Assembly (NCBI RefSeq): GCF_027923225.1
Contig: NZ_BSDI01000008.1
Location: 1 to 64,000 of the forward strand
Direction of reading: 5' to 3'
From: Phytohabitans aurantiacus
Lineage (GTDB): Bacteria > Actinomycetota > Actinomycetes > Mycobacteriales > Micromonosporaceae
Length of the DNA: 64,000 nucleotides
This document shows positions 31,497 to 40,356 of the stretch, in pieces. The notes below the pieces were generated by a model that was not told where the DNA came from, made no database searches, and saw nothing but the letters and a program-made list of their open reading frames with translations. The translations under genes were made by a program, and so were the position numbers. How positions within the stretch are numbered: the first letter of the stretch is position 1; each line of letters starts with the position of its first letter.

Positions 31497-32848
31497 CGTG
31501 CTCCCTCCCGCGCTGTGGCGATCATGGTGGTGGTGGAGCGCCCGTCCAGGTACGGCACGAGCACGGCCTGGCCGCCCCAGCGCCGCACCAGATCGGCCTC
31601 GGGCAGTTCGGCCACATCGGAGCCGTAGTCACCGCCCTTGACCCAGACGTCGGGGCGCAGCCAGGACAGCACGGCCTCCGGTGTGGACTCGTCGAAGACC
31701 ACGACAGCGTCGACACAGCCGAGCGCGGCGAGCAGCCGGGCCCGGTCCGTCTGGCCAACGACCGGCCGGTCGGGGCCCTTGAGACCGCGGACGCTGGCAT
31801 CGGAGTTGAGGCAGACCACGAGACAGTCACCGAGCCTGCGGGCAGCTTCCAGCGTCGCGACGTGGCCGGCGTGCAACAGGTCGAAGCAGCCACCGGTGGC
31901 GACCACCCGCCCGCCGGCGGCCCGTATCCCCGACACCACCTTGCCGGCGGCATCCCGACCAACCTCGCCGGTCGCCGCTGGTTCCGCTGTGGATGGTGGA
32001 GACACGTAGGCGGTCGCCTCCCGCACCGCCTGCTCGACGGCCTGCGACACGAGGGCGCCGCCCGCGAGCGCCACGGTCGCGGACGCGGCGAAGCAGTCGC
32101 CGGCACCGCAGGGGTCGCCACCGTCCACAGCGGACGCCGGTATGACCAGCGGGGTCGAGCCGGCGTGGCACAGCAACGCGCCATCCGCGCCCATCGTGAC
32201 CGCCACCGCGCCGGCACGCCAGCGCCTCCGCAACTCCTGCGCGCCGCGCGTCGCCGCGGCGATCCTGCTACCTCCGTTGGCGCCGGCGAGCCGGCGCACC
32301 TCCGACTCGTTGGGCGTGGCGAGCCGTACGCCGGGCACCGGTGCGGGGCCGCGCGGGTGCGGGTCCCACACGACCGGCGCGGACAGGTTTCCCAGCGCCG
32401 CACGCAGCTCCGGCTGCCGGACCAGCCCGCGACCGTAGTCGCTGACCAGGATCGCGGTCGCGTCGCGGAGCGCGGCAAGCGCCGCTTCGGGCGGTTCGGC
32501 CACCGCGCCGGGCGCGCCGCCGCGGTCCAGGCGCAGCATCACCCGGTCGTGGGCGCGCAGCCGCACCTTCTCCGGTGTCGCACCGCGCATCGGCAGGGCG
32601 AACACCGTGACACCGGCCGCGGACAGCAGCTCGCTCAAGCGGGCACCGCCAGCATCGTCGGCGAGCGCGGTCACCAGTACGACATCGCCCCCGTACCGCG
32701 CGGCGAGCACCGCCGCCAGTCCCGCCCCACCGGGACGATCCGATGTGGACTGTTCATCGAGGACCGGCGCGGGAGCGTCCGGGCACAACCGGTCGACCTC
32801 GCCGTCCACGTCACGGTCCAGCAGGGTGTCTCCCACCACGACGATCAC
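31493..32848 (-). CDS. bifunctional heptose 7-phosphate kinase / heptose 1-phosphate adenylyltransferase, HldE
   Basis: Makes ADP-heptose from heptose 7-phosphate together with GmhB. The N-terminal PfkB-type kinase (about residues 1-300) has GDTLLDRDVDGEVDRLCPDA at its start and the GDPCGAGDCFAAS catalytic loop. The C-terminal nucleotidyltransferase (about 320-451) has GGCFDLLHAGHVATLEAARR with HxGH and VKGGDY. Both halves look intact, and 451 residues compares with about 477 in E. coli. The GTG at 32848 overlaps the gmhA stop (GTGA); more upstream starts belong to shadow reading. Confidence 0.92.
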   Translation of the reverse strand: MIVVVGDTLLDRDVDGEVDRLCPDAPAPVLDEQSTSDRPGGAGLAAVLAARYGGDVVLVTALADDAGGARLSELLSAAGVTVFALPMRGATPEKVRLRAHDRVMLRLDRGGAPGAVAEPPEAALAALRDATAILVSDYGRGLVRQPELRAALGNLSAPVVWDPHPRGPAPVPGVRLATPNESEVRRLAGANGGSRIAAATRGAQELRRRWRAGAVAVTMGADGALLCHAGSTPLVIPASAVDGGDPCGAGDCFAASATVALAGGALVSQAVEQAVREATAYVSPPSTAEPAATGEVGRDAAGKVVSGIRAAGGRVVATGGCFDLLHAGHVATLEAARRLGDCLVVCLNSDASVRGLKGPDRPVVGQTDRARLLAALGCVDAVVVFDESTPEAVLSWLRPDVWVKGGDYGSDVAELPEADLVRRWGGQAVLVPYLDGRSTTTMIATAREGAR

Positions 32849-33459
32849 GACGACCTCCCCAGCGACGACAGGGCCGGCCGGCGCGCCGACAGCGAGGGCA
32901 ACGCCATGTCGATGTGCTCGCACAGCACGTGTACCGAGACGAGATGCAGCTCCTGCACGACCTGCGGGTCGGGCGACGGCACCGCCAGCACGTCGGAGCA
33001 CAGCTCGGCCAGCGGGTTCGGGGACTGACCGGTGAACGCCAGCACCCGGAGCCCGGCCACGGCACCCGCCTCGGCGGCGGCGAGCAGGTTGGTACTGCGC
33101 CCACTGGTCGACATCAGCAGCAACACGTCGCCGGGCCGGCCATGGGCGTGCACCTGCCGCGCGAAGACCTCGTCGAAGCCGTAGTCGTTGCCGATGGCGG
33201 TCAGCGACGAGGTCTCGGCGGTCAGCGCGATGGCCGACAGTGGCCGCCGGTCTTCGCGCAGCTTGCCGACCAGTTCCGCGGCGAGGTGTTGCGCCTCGGC
33301 GGCGCTCCCGCCATTGCCGGCGACAAGCATCCGCCCGCCGTCGACGAGCAGCGCCGCCAGTTCCGTGCCCCAGCGGGCGAGCTTGTCGCCGGCGACCTGC
33401 CGGTACGGCACGAGTGCGGAGGCGAGGCCGGCCAGGTGGCTGTCGAGCGCCGACGACAT
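32845..33459 (-). CDS. sedoheptulose 7-phosphate isomerase, GmhA (SIS domain)
   Basis: First step to ADP-heptose: sedoheptulose 7-phosphate to D-glycero-D-manno-heptose 7-phosphate. 204 residues. GNGGSAAEAQHLAAELVGKL (about 50-69) contains the substrate and metal residues; MSTSGRSTNLLAA is the SIS loop; VHVLCEHID near the C-terminus supplies the metal-binding His/Glu. The TGATG overlap with the GT4 stop at 33459 fixes the start, although the frame is open upstream. Confidence 0.92.
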   Translation of the reverse strand: MSSALDSHLAGLASALVPYRQVAGDKLARWGTELAALLVDGGRMLVAGNGGSAAEAQHLAAELVGKLREDRRPLSAIALTAETSSLTAIGNDYGFDEVFARQVHAHGRPGDVLLLMSTSGRSTNLLAAAEAGAVAGLRVLAFTGQSPNPLAELCSDVLAVPSPDPQVVQELHLVSVHVLCEHIDMALPSLSARRPALSSLGRSS

Positions 33460-34670
33460 CAGGCCATCACCCCGCTCGGGCGGCGCAGGCCGCTCACCGC
33501 CTCGTATACCGCGATGAGCTGTTCGGCGGCGCGCTTCCACGAGTAGCACTGCCGTGCCCGGTCGACGGCCGCGCTGGCGTAGGCGAAACGCCTTACGGGA
33601 TCGGCGAGCAGCCTGCGCAGTGCGACGCCGAGCGCGCGAGGATCGCGCGGCGGTACGAGATCGCCCGTCAGTCCATCCACGACGGTGTCGGTGAGCCCGC
33701 CGACAGCGGCCGCCACGACGGGTATCCCGCAGGCCATGGCTTCCAGCGGCGCCAGCCCGAACGGCTCGTACCAGGGCGCCGCGGCGAGCACGTCGGCCGA
33801 CCGGTACCAGGTGGGCATCTCGCTCGCCGGCACCGCACCGACTAGCCGGATCCGGTCGGCCACGCCGACCGCGTCGGCTTCGGCGCGCAGCCGCTGGGCG
33901 AGCGGATCGCCGTCCACACTGGATCCAGGTGGCCCGCCGACGACGACGCATTCGGCGTCCGGCACGGAACGCATCGCCCGGATCACGTCGGCGAAGCCCT
34001 TGCGCTCCACGAGACGGCCGACGGTGAGGATGCGCGGCCGCTCCAGCTCGCGCGGCGCGGCCGGCCCGTCGGGCGCGAACTTCTCGCTGTTGACGCCCGA
34101 CGGGATGACCGCCAGCCGCGTCCGTGGCACGCCCATGCGCACCAGTTCCCGTACCTCGTCCTGGCACTGCGCGACCACGCGGTCGACGGCCCGGCCGAGC
34201 GCCCGCTCGTACCCGATCCGCTTGGGCGGGCTGGTGTCCGCCGCTCCCTGGTACCGGCGCTTGACGGTGCCGAGCGCGTGGTAGGTCTGCACCACCGGTA
34301 CGCCGGTCTGCTTGGCGGCGGTGAGCGTCGCGAGCCCACTCATCCAGAAGTGCGCGTGCGCGACATCCGGCGTCCAGTCGCCGCGCCACTGCTCCACCAG
34401 CCAGCGCCCGAAGTCCTTCATGTACGGCAGGAGGGCGTCCTTTGGCAGCGCCTCAGGGGGACCCGCTGGCACGTGCACGACCGTGACACCGTCCATCCGC
34501 ACCAGCTCGGGCGGCTCCGGTGCGTCCCTGCGGGTGTAGACCCGTACGTCATGGCCTTGCTCGACGAGCGCGGCAGCCAACTCGGCGACATGCGTGTTCT
34601 GGCCGCCCGCGTCCTCGCCGCCCAGCGCGGCCAGCGGGCTCGCGTGCTCGGAGATCATCGCGATGCGCAT
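33459..34670 (-). CDS. glycosyltransferase family 4
   Basis: 403 residues, GT-B fold. The N-terminus MRIAMISEHASPLAALGGED, followed by AGGQNTHVAELAAAL, is like sucrose-synthase/MshA-type GT4. The donor site is ILTVGRLVERKGFADVIRAM plus YEPFGLAPLEAMACGIPVVA. Donor and acceptor are not predictable. ATG 34670 overlaps the preceding gene by 16 bp. It is part of the heptose operon. Confidence 0.9.
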   Translation of the reverse strand: MRIAMISEHASPLAALGGEDAGGQNTHVAELAAALVEQGHDVRVYTRRDAPEPPELVRMDGVTVVHVPAGPPEALPKDALLPYMKDFGRWLVEQWRGDWTPDVAHAHFWMSGLATLTAAKQTGVPVVQTYHALGTVKRRYQGAADTSPPKRIGYERALGRAVDRVVAQCQDEVRELVRMGVPRTRLAVIPSGVNSEKFAPDGPAAPRELERPRILTVGRLVERKGFADVIRAMRSVPDAECVVVGGPPGSSVDGDPLAQRLRAEADAVGVADRIRLVGAVPASEMPTWYRSADVLAAAPWYEPFGLAPLEAMACGIPVVAAAVGGLTDTVVDGLTGDLVPPRDPRALGVALRRLLADPVRRFAYASAAVDRARQCYSWKRAAEQLIAVYEAVSGLRRPSGVMA

Positions 34671-35599
34671 ACTTCCTCCTCCAGCAGCCGGTCCCAATCG
34701 GCGAGAAACCGATCAAGGCCGTAACGGGTGCCGGCGACCTCACGCGCCCGGGCACCGAGACGGCGTGCCGCCTCGGGCTCGTCGAGCAGCCACTCGGCGG
34801 CGTCGACGAGAGCGTCGAGCCGGGTACTGAGGACGCCGGCGTCCGGTGGGACGGCAGCCACGGCTTCGGTGGTGGCGAGCGCCACGACCGGCATACCCAT
34901 CGCCATCGACTCGATGAGGCTGAGCCCGAGCGACGTCCAGCGACACAGGTGCAGATAGGCGCGGCGGCGAGCCACCTCGGCGTGCATCCGCGCCTGTGGA
35001 ACATCGTCGTGGGGTGTCACGTCCGGCAGGGAGAGGCCGGCCACGCCCATGCCGTACACGTCGAGCGGCGCCACGGCCGCGAACCGCGGCATCAGGTCGG
35101 TGCCGGTGACCCGGCCACGGCGTACCGGCTCGTTGGTCACCACCGCGAACCGGTCCAGTTCACCGGTATACGAGGCGGTAGGCGGGACTATGCCGTGCTC
35201 GACGACGGTGCTGCGAGTGCCACCGGTGTCCCAGAACAGGTCGTTGAAGTGGGTGACGTGCACGACGAGCAGATCGCCGCGGTCGGCCATCGGGTGCCGG
35301 CTGTCCGGCACGTCACCCTTGGGGGTGTTGTGCTCGACATATATCCGGGGCACGCGCCGGCCAAGAAGGGCGTCCACCAGGTCCACTTCGGATGGTCGCT
35401 GGAGGATCGCGATATCGACGTCTTCCGCGGCGAGCCGGTGTAACGGCACTTCGACGACGGTGTCCGGCCACGCGTAGGTGCGCGCCCGTCCCCGGCCCCA
35501 CGGCCCGCGGTCGGGTGTCACCGGCACGAGGTACCGGTGCTTGCCGTGCACGAACGCGGTCGTCCACGACCCGTGCACGTGCCACAACAACACGTTCAT
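34655..35599 (-). CDS. glycosyltransferase (GT4/GT1-like)
   Basis: 314 residues starting MNVLLWHVHGSWTTAFVHGK. The second half has the GT-B donor pattern: CRWTSLGLSLIESMAMGMPV then VAAVPPDAGVLSTRLDALVDAA. EHNTPKGDVPDSRHPM and HVTHFNDLFWDTGG in the first half are seen in actinobacterial transferases of this operon type. ATG 35599 overlaps the GmhB::GT9 stop (ATGA). The sugar transferred is unknown. Confidence 0.85.
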   Translation of the reverse strand: MNVLLWHVHGSWTTAFVHGKHRYLVPVTPDRGPWGRGRARTYAWPDTVVEVPLHRLAAEDVDIAILQRPSEVDLVDALLGRRVPRIYVEHNTPKGDVPDSRHPMADRGDLLVVHVTHFNDLFWDTGGTRSTVVEHGIVPPTASYTGELDRFAVVTNEPVRRGRVTGTDLMPRFAAVAPLDVYGMGVAGLSLPDVTPHDDVPQARMHAEVARRRAYLHLCRWTSLGLSLIESMAMGMPVVALATTEAVAAVPPDAGVLSTRLDALVDAAEWLLDEPEAARRLGARAREVAGTRYGLDRFLADWDRLLEEEVCASR

Positions 35600-37185
35600 C
35601 CCGCACCCCCGGGTCCACCCACCTGGCGCACGGCTTCGACGACCGCGTTCGGGTCCACACTCGACAGGCAAGGGTGGCCGGCCACCGGGCACACGGACGC
35701 CCTGCTGTGCCGGCAAGGGGCGGCGGCCTCACCCAGTCGCGCCCACGGCACCCGGTACGGGCCCCACTGCCCGAAGGGGACGGTCGGCGCGAAGAGGCTC
35801 ACGACGGGCGTGCCGACAGCGGCCGCCAGATGCGCCGGCCCGGTGTTGCCCACGACCAGGCAGCCGGCGCTGGCGATGACAGCGGCGAGCGCGCCGAGCG
35901 ACGTCTGACCGCCCATGTCCACCCCGGCGGTGCCGGCGACGCGGCGGCTGAGCGATCGCTCGTCCGGGCCACCGGTCACGATGACGCGGTGCCCCGCGTC
36001 GGCCAGCGCCGCGACGATCTCGGCGCACCGCTCCGGCGGGCAGGCGCGGGCCGGCACCGAGGAGCCCGGATGCACCACCACATATCCCGGAGCCAGGCCG
36101 GCGGGAGGCAGGTCGCGTAGCCGCAGCGCCGGCCGGTCGTCCGGCGGGAGCGCGAAGCCGGCCGCCGCGGCCAGCGACAGCGCCCGCTCCGCCTCGGGCA
36201 GGCCGAGCGGCACGCGGTGCCGTACGTCCACAAGGGAGCCCGGGTAGTCGTCGCTGATCGCGGAGATCCGGCCGACGCCCGCAATCCGCAACACCAGCGC
36301 CAGCGGCAGCGGCGACTGGTGGAAGGAGGTGAAGATGACCGCCTCGTCGACGCCGGCCGCCACGACACGAGCCACCAAGGACTCCACCATGGACCGATCG
36401 ATGGCCGGCGGTGCCGGATCGATCCACGGCACCCGCCACTCGATGATGTCGTCGATGCCGGGCAGCAGTTCCGCGGCGGACCGCCCGCGCGGCCCGCACA
36501 GCATCACGACGCGCTCGGCACCGGCCGCCACCGCACGGATCGCAGGCCCGGTGAGGAGCACATCGCCCGCCGAGTCGGGGCGGGCGACGAGGACAGCGCG
36601 GCGGCGTACTCCCCTTGACCCGACCACCATCCGCTGCCGGCGCAGGATCAGGTCGGCGGCTCCAGACAGGTCGCCGGCCACAGCCGGCGCGGCGGCCACC
36701 TCCTCCATCCTCGTGACCTCGGTCGGCACCAGGATTCCGGCGGCACCGGCGGCACCGGCCGCGGCCATGTCGCTGCCGATGTCACCGACCACCACGCAGC
36801 GCTCCGAGGTTGTACCGAGCGCTTGCGCCGCGTCATGGATCATCCCGGGCGCGGGCTTGCGGCACCTGCACCCTTCGCCGGGCGCGTGCGGGCACATCTG
36901 CCAGGTGTCGAACGGTCCGAGCAATTCCTCGACGCGCGCGTTCACCCGGTCCAGGTCGGTGGCGGTGAACAGCCCGCGCGCCAGGCCGGACTGGTTCGTC
37001 ACCACGCCGAGCTTCAGCCCAGCGGCCCGAAGCCGGTCGAGCGCGGCGCGCGCCCCGGCCACCGGACGCACCTGATCCGGATCCCCGTTGTACGGCACAT
37101 CCAGGACGAGGGTGCCGTCGCGATCGAACAGAACCGCGTCGAAAAGCACGAGGGGCGAGTGCCCGTGGGAAGGGGAGGTAAACAT
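35596..37185 (-). CDS. GmhB phosphatase fused to a GT9 heptosyltransferase
   Basis: A two-part protein of 529 residues. The N-terminal HAD phosphatase (about 1-175) has LFDRDGTLVLDVPYNGDPDQ, VTNQSGLARGLF, the zinc loop CPHAPGEGCRCRKPAPGM and GDIGSDMAAA; it should remove the 7-phosphate of heptose 1,7-bisphosphate. The C-terminal GT9 domain (about 200-525) has LVARPDSAGDVLLTGPAIRA, VVHPGSSVPARACPPERCAE and VVGNTGPAHLAAAVGTPVVS. So one chain joins an ADP-heptose-making step with heptose transfer. It begins at ATG 37185, overlapping the GT2 stop (TGATG). Confidence 0.9.
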   Translation of the reverse strand: MFTSPSHGHSPLVLFDAVLFDRDGTLVLDVPYNGDPDQVRPVAGARAALDRLRAAGLKLGVVTNQSGLARGLFTATDLDRVNARVEELLGPFDTWQMCPHAPGEGCRCRKPAPGMIHDAAQALGTTSERCVVVGDIGSDMAAAGAAGAAGILVPTEVTRMEEVAAAPAVAGDLSGAADLILRRQRMVVGSRGVRRRAVLVARPDSAGDVLLTGPAIRAVAAGAERVVMLCGPRGRSAAELLPGIDDIIEWRVPWIDPAPPAIDRSMVESLVARVVAAGVDEAVIFTSFHQSPLPLALVLRIAGVGRISAISDDYPGSLVDVRHRVPLGLPEAERALSLAAAAGFALPPDDRPALRLRDLPPAGLAPGYVVVHPGSSVPARACPPERCAEIVAALADAGHRVIVTGGPDERSLSRRVAGTAGVDMGGQTSLGALAAVIASAGCLVVGNTGPAHLAAAVGTPVVSLFAPTVPFGQWGPYRVPWARLGEAAAPCRHSRASVCPVAGHPCLSSVDPNAVVEAVRQVGGPGGAG

Positions 37186-38153
37186 CAACTGACCTCGTCC
37201 AGCGGGCGCGCGCCACGCCCCGCCCACCAGGCGCGCAGCCAGTGCGCGGTGGCCAGCGGCGGTATTGCGAGGCTGGTCACAGCCATGGTCGCCACCTCAC
37301 GCGGCGTCCGGGGTCCGGGCCTGACCCGCGCCAGCGCGAGCTCCGCGGTGCCCGCCGCCCAGCCCGCGGCGCCCAGCATGGCCACCGGTCGACTGGGCGC
37401 GATCAAGGCCGTGACCAGGGCGGCTGTCACCGCGAAGTGCCGGCGGCGCCGCCCGGGCGGGACCTCCAGCAGCGCCCGCCACCGCGGACCGTACATCCGG
37501 CGCAGCAGGGCATCGTCCGCGTTCCCGCGCTGCACGCGCAGGCTCGCCCACGGCCCCTCGGATCGCACCGGGTGGCTCACCGACCTTGCACCGAGCATCA
37601 GCCGCCAACCGGCCCGACGCACTCGGTGCGCCAGCTCGGTGTCCTCTCGGTACGCACGTGGAAATCGCTCGTCGAACCCGCCGACGGCCGCCAGCGCGGC
37701 CCGCCGGTACGCCATGTCCGCGGTGATCCAGCGAGCGGTGGCGAGGCCGGCCGTGGAGCGCTCCCAGTCGGTCGGCCGCCGATGCGTGGGCAGCGGCACC
37801 CGCACCCGGCCCTGCACGCCACCGACATCGGGCGGCGCGTCCAGATCGCGTGCCAGGCGCGCGAACCAGTCCGGGTCGGGCACCACATCGTCGTCCAGGA
37901 ACGCGATCCATTCGGATCGGGCGGCCCGCCAACCCAGGTTGCGCGCCGCCGCCGGTCCCGCGCCGCCGCCCGTCAGCACCTTCGTGTACGCGGACAGCGT
38001 CACCGGCACCACGAGTGGCTCGGCGCGATCCACCGCCCCACGGTCGTCGACAAGCAGGATCTCCACCCGATCGTCCACGCTCGGCGCGAGCGTCTCGAGC
38101 AGTACTCCGAGGCTCGGCCGCCCCACCGTCGGGACGACGATCGACACGCTCAT
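37185..38153 (-). CDS. glycosyltransferase family 2
   Basis: 322 residues; GT-A fold with MSVSIVVPTVGRPSLGVLLE, AAARNLGWRAARSEWIAFLDD (DDDVVPDPDWFA holds the DxD), and FDERFPRAYREDTELAHRVR (ED acceptor-base region). The C-terminal ~70 residues are hydrophobic (AVTAALVTALIAPSRPVAM and TSLAIPPLATAHWLRAWW) and may touch the membrane. Coupled by ATGA to nodU. Confidence 0.88.
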   Translation of the reverse strand: MSVSIVVPTVGRPSLGVLLETLAPSVDDRVEILLVDDRGAVDRAEPLVVPVTLSAYTKVLTGGGAGPAAARNLGWRAARSEWIAFLDDDVVPDPDWFARLARDLDAPPDVGGVQGRVRVPLPTHRRPTDWERSTAGLATARWITADMAYRRAALAAVGGFDERFPRAYREDTELAHRVRRAGWRLMLGARSVSHPVRSEGPWASLRVQRGNADDALLRRMYGPRWRALLEVPPGRRRRHFAVTAALVTALIAPSRPVAMLGAAGWAAGTAELALARVRPGPRTPREVATMAVTSLAIPPLATAHWLRAWWAGRGARPLDEVS

Positions 38154-39802
38154 GGAAGCGCTCCGGCGTGAAACGCTCCGACCCTGTGCACCGCGAACGG
38201 TCCCATCGCCAGCAGGTCCACCGGTGCGGAGCCGAACAGCTCCATCGCCTCGCGCGGCGTGTCGACCATGGGGCGACCCGCGGTGTTGAGGGACGTGTTG
38301 ACCACGACCGGCAGCCCGGTCAACCGGTCGAACTCGGCCAGCATCTCCGCGACCAGCGGCTCGTTCTGCCGGTCCACCGTCTGCACCCGGGCCGTACCGT
38401 CGACGTGCACGACGGCGGGGATGCGCTCGCGCCACGCGGGTTTCACCCGGTGCACGAAGAGCATGTACGGGCTCGGAAGATTGCCCTCGAAGATCTCGGC
38501 CGCCCGCTCGGAGCGCACCATCGGTGCGATCGGACGAAATTGCTCGCGCCCCTTCACGTCATTCATGCGGGCGGTGGTGTCGCGGTCACCCGGGTGGGCG
38601 AGCAGTGATCGGTGCCCGAGCGCCCGCGGCCCGTACTCGCTGCGCCCCTGGTACCACGCGACGATGCCGTTGTTGGCCAGTACCCGAGCCGCCTCGGCAG
38701 CGATCGACGGCGGCCGCGTGTAGGGCAGCGCCGCGCGCCGGAGCTCGGCCTCGATCTCGTCGTCTGACCAGCCGCGGCCCAGGTCGGCGCCCGGCACGGG
38801 CGCGGTGCGCTCCCCCAGCTCGCGCGCCACGTGCAGCGCCGCGCCCAGCGCGGTGCCCGCGTCACCCGCCGCCGGCTGCACCCACACCCGGTCGAACGGC
38901 CCTTCGGCGTCGATCCGGGCGTTCGCGACGCAGTTGAGCGCCACTCCGCCGGCCATCGCGAGCGTGCGCGGCCCACCGGCTGCCTGGTACACCCACCGGG
39001 CGAGGTCGAGCATTACCTCTTCGAGTCGCACCTGCACGCTCGCGGCAAGGTCGGCGTGCTCCTCGGTGAGCTCGGCGTGCGCGGGTCGGGCCTTTGCGAG
39101 TGCGTCCCAGTCGATCCGCTCGACCGTGAAACCGCCCTCGCCGGTGCTCCGAACCAGCTCGCGCAGCGCACCGAGATGCTTCGGAGCACCGTACGAGGCA
39201 AGCGCCATCACCTTGTACTCGTCGCTCGAGTGCATGAAGCCCAGATGCCTCGTCAGGTCCTCGTACAGCAGTCCGAGCGAGTGCGGGAGCGCCTGGCTGT
39301 ACAGCGGCTCCAGCACACCATCGCGATACGCCCCGGCCAGGTGGCTGGCCGACTCGCCGCGGCCGTCGAGCACCAGTACGGCGCTGTCGCCGTCCCGGTA
39401 CGGCATGGCGAGCCCCGCCGACGCGGCGTGCGCCACGTGGTGCGGCACGAAGCGCACCGCGCCCGGGTCGAGCCCGGGCAGCGCGGTCGCCAGGAAGTGC
39501 GGCGCGCGCTCGGCGTACCGCTGGCGCAGCCAGTCCCACGGATCGCCGTCACGCTCGGGTTCGCAGAGCGCGGGGTCGAACGAGTACGCCACCGCGTCCA
39601 GGTCGCCGGGTTCCAGGCGCGCGCTGGCGAGGCACCAGGCGGCGGACAGTTCCGGGAGCTCCCACGCGGAGAACGGCACCGGCCGCTTGCCGTGCTTGCG
39701 CCGGCTGAACCGCTCCTCCTCAGCGGCCGCAACCACCTGGCCGTCGACGACCAGCGCCGCGGCCGGGTCGTGGAAGATCGCGTTGATACCGAGAACCCGC
39801 AT
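38150..39802 (-). CDS. carbamoyltransferase, NodU/TobZ family
   Basis: O-carbamoylation of a sugar hydroxyl using carbamoyl phosphate and ATP. 550 residues in two parts. The Kae1-like domain (about 1-360) has LGINAIFHDPAAALVVDGQV, EERFSRRKHGKRP, FVPHHVAHAASAG (metal-binding His), LVLDGRGESASH and AGGVALNCVANARI. The C-terminal YrdC-like domain has WYQGRSEYGPRALGHRSLLA and VNTSLNTAGRPMVDTP. It is the first gene of the operon and starts 64 bp from a divergent SRPBCC gene. In rhizobia NodU acts on Nod factors; here the target is probably the heptose glycan. Confidence 0.92.
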   Translation of the reverse strand: MRVLGINAIFHDPAAALVVDGQVVAAAEEERFSRRKHGKRPVPFSAWELPELSAAWCLASARLEPGDLDAVAYSFDPALCEPERDGDPWDWLRQRYAERAPHFLATALPGLDPGAVRFVPHHVAHAASAGLAMPYRDGDSAVLVLDGRGESASHLAGAYRDGVLEPLYSQALPHSLGLLYEDLTRHLGFMHSSDEYKVMALASYGAPKHLGALRELVRSTGEGGFTVERIDWDALAKARPAHAELTEEHADLAASVQVRLEEVMLDLARWVYQAAGGPRTLAMAGGVALNCVANARIDAEGPFDRVWVQPAAGDAGTALGAALHVARELGERTAPVPGADLGRGWSDDEIEAELRRAALPYTRPPSIAAEAARVLANNGIVAWYQGRSEYGPRALGHRSLLAHPGDRDTTARMNDVKGREQFRPIAPMVRSERAAEIFEGNLPSPYMLFVHRVKPAWRERIPAVVHVDGTARVQTVDRQNEPLVAEMLAEFDRLTGLPVVVNTSLNTAGRPMVDTPREAMELFGSAPVDLLAMGPFAVHRVGAFHAGALP

Positions 39803-39866
39803 GGGCCGGGTGGTACCCGTGGACTTCCCGGTTACACATCACGTCATGGCGGGTACCTGCACTGAT

Positions 39867-40307
39867 ATGGCGGTAGTGGAGCGGGTCATCGATGCGTCGC
39901 CCGAACGGGTCTGGGCGGTACTGGCCGACGGCTGGACGTACAGCGACTGGGTGGTCGGCACCTCGCACATCCGCGATGTCGATCGGTCGTGGCCGGCGCC
40001 CGGCGCGCATCTCTACCACAAGGCCGGGCCCTGGCCGCTCTCGCTGCGCGACAAGACCGTCGTGGTGCACTCCGACGCGCCGCGCGAGCTGGTGGTGCGC
40101 CCGCACCTGTGGCCCCTGGGCGAGGCCATCGTGACCATGAAGCTCACCGAGGTCGCTCCCGACCGCACCAAGGTCACGATCGGGGAGGACTTCACCGCCG
40201 GCCCGGCGCGCTGGGTGCGGACCAAGCTGAATGACCTGATCCTGCACCGGCGCAATGTCGAGTCCCTGCGCCGGCTGTCCGACGTCGCGACGCGCCAGGC
40301 GCCCTGA
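39867..40307 (+). CDS. SRPBCC (START-like) family protein
   Basis: A 146-residue single-domain protein. VVERVIDASPERVWAVLADG then YSDWVVGTSHIRDVD is the START/polyketide-cyclase-like entry, and the last part has the long C-terminal helix (WVRTKLNDLILHRRNVESL). Binds a hydrophobic ligand in this fold; which is unknown. ATG 39846 adds seven residues and is possible. Divergent from the carbamoyltransferase gene with little space for two promoters. Confidence 0.8.
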   Translation: MAVVERVIDASPERVWAVLADGWTYSDWVVGTSHIRDVDRSWPAPGAHLYHKAGPWPLSLRDKTVVVHSDAPRELVVRPHLWPLGEAIVTMKLTEVAPDRTKVTIGEDFTAGPARWVRTKLNDLILHRRNVESLRRLSDVATRQAP

Positions 40308-40356
40308 CCGCTCCCCGACCTGACACCTTCAAGATCGCCGCGAGATCATCAACGGT

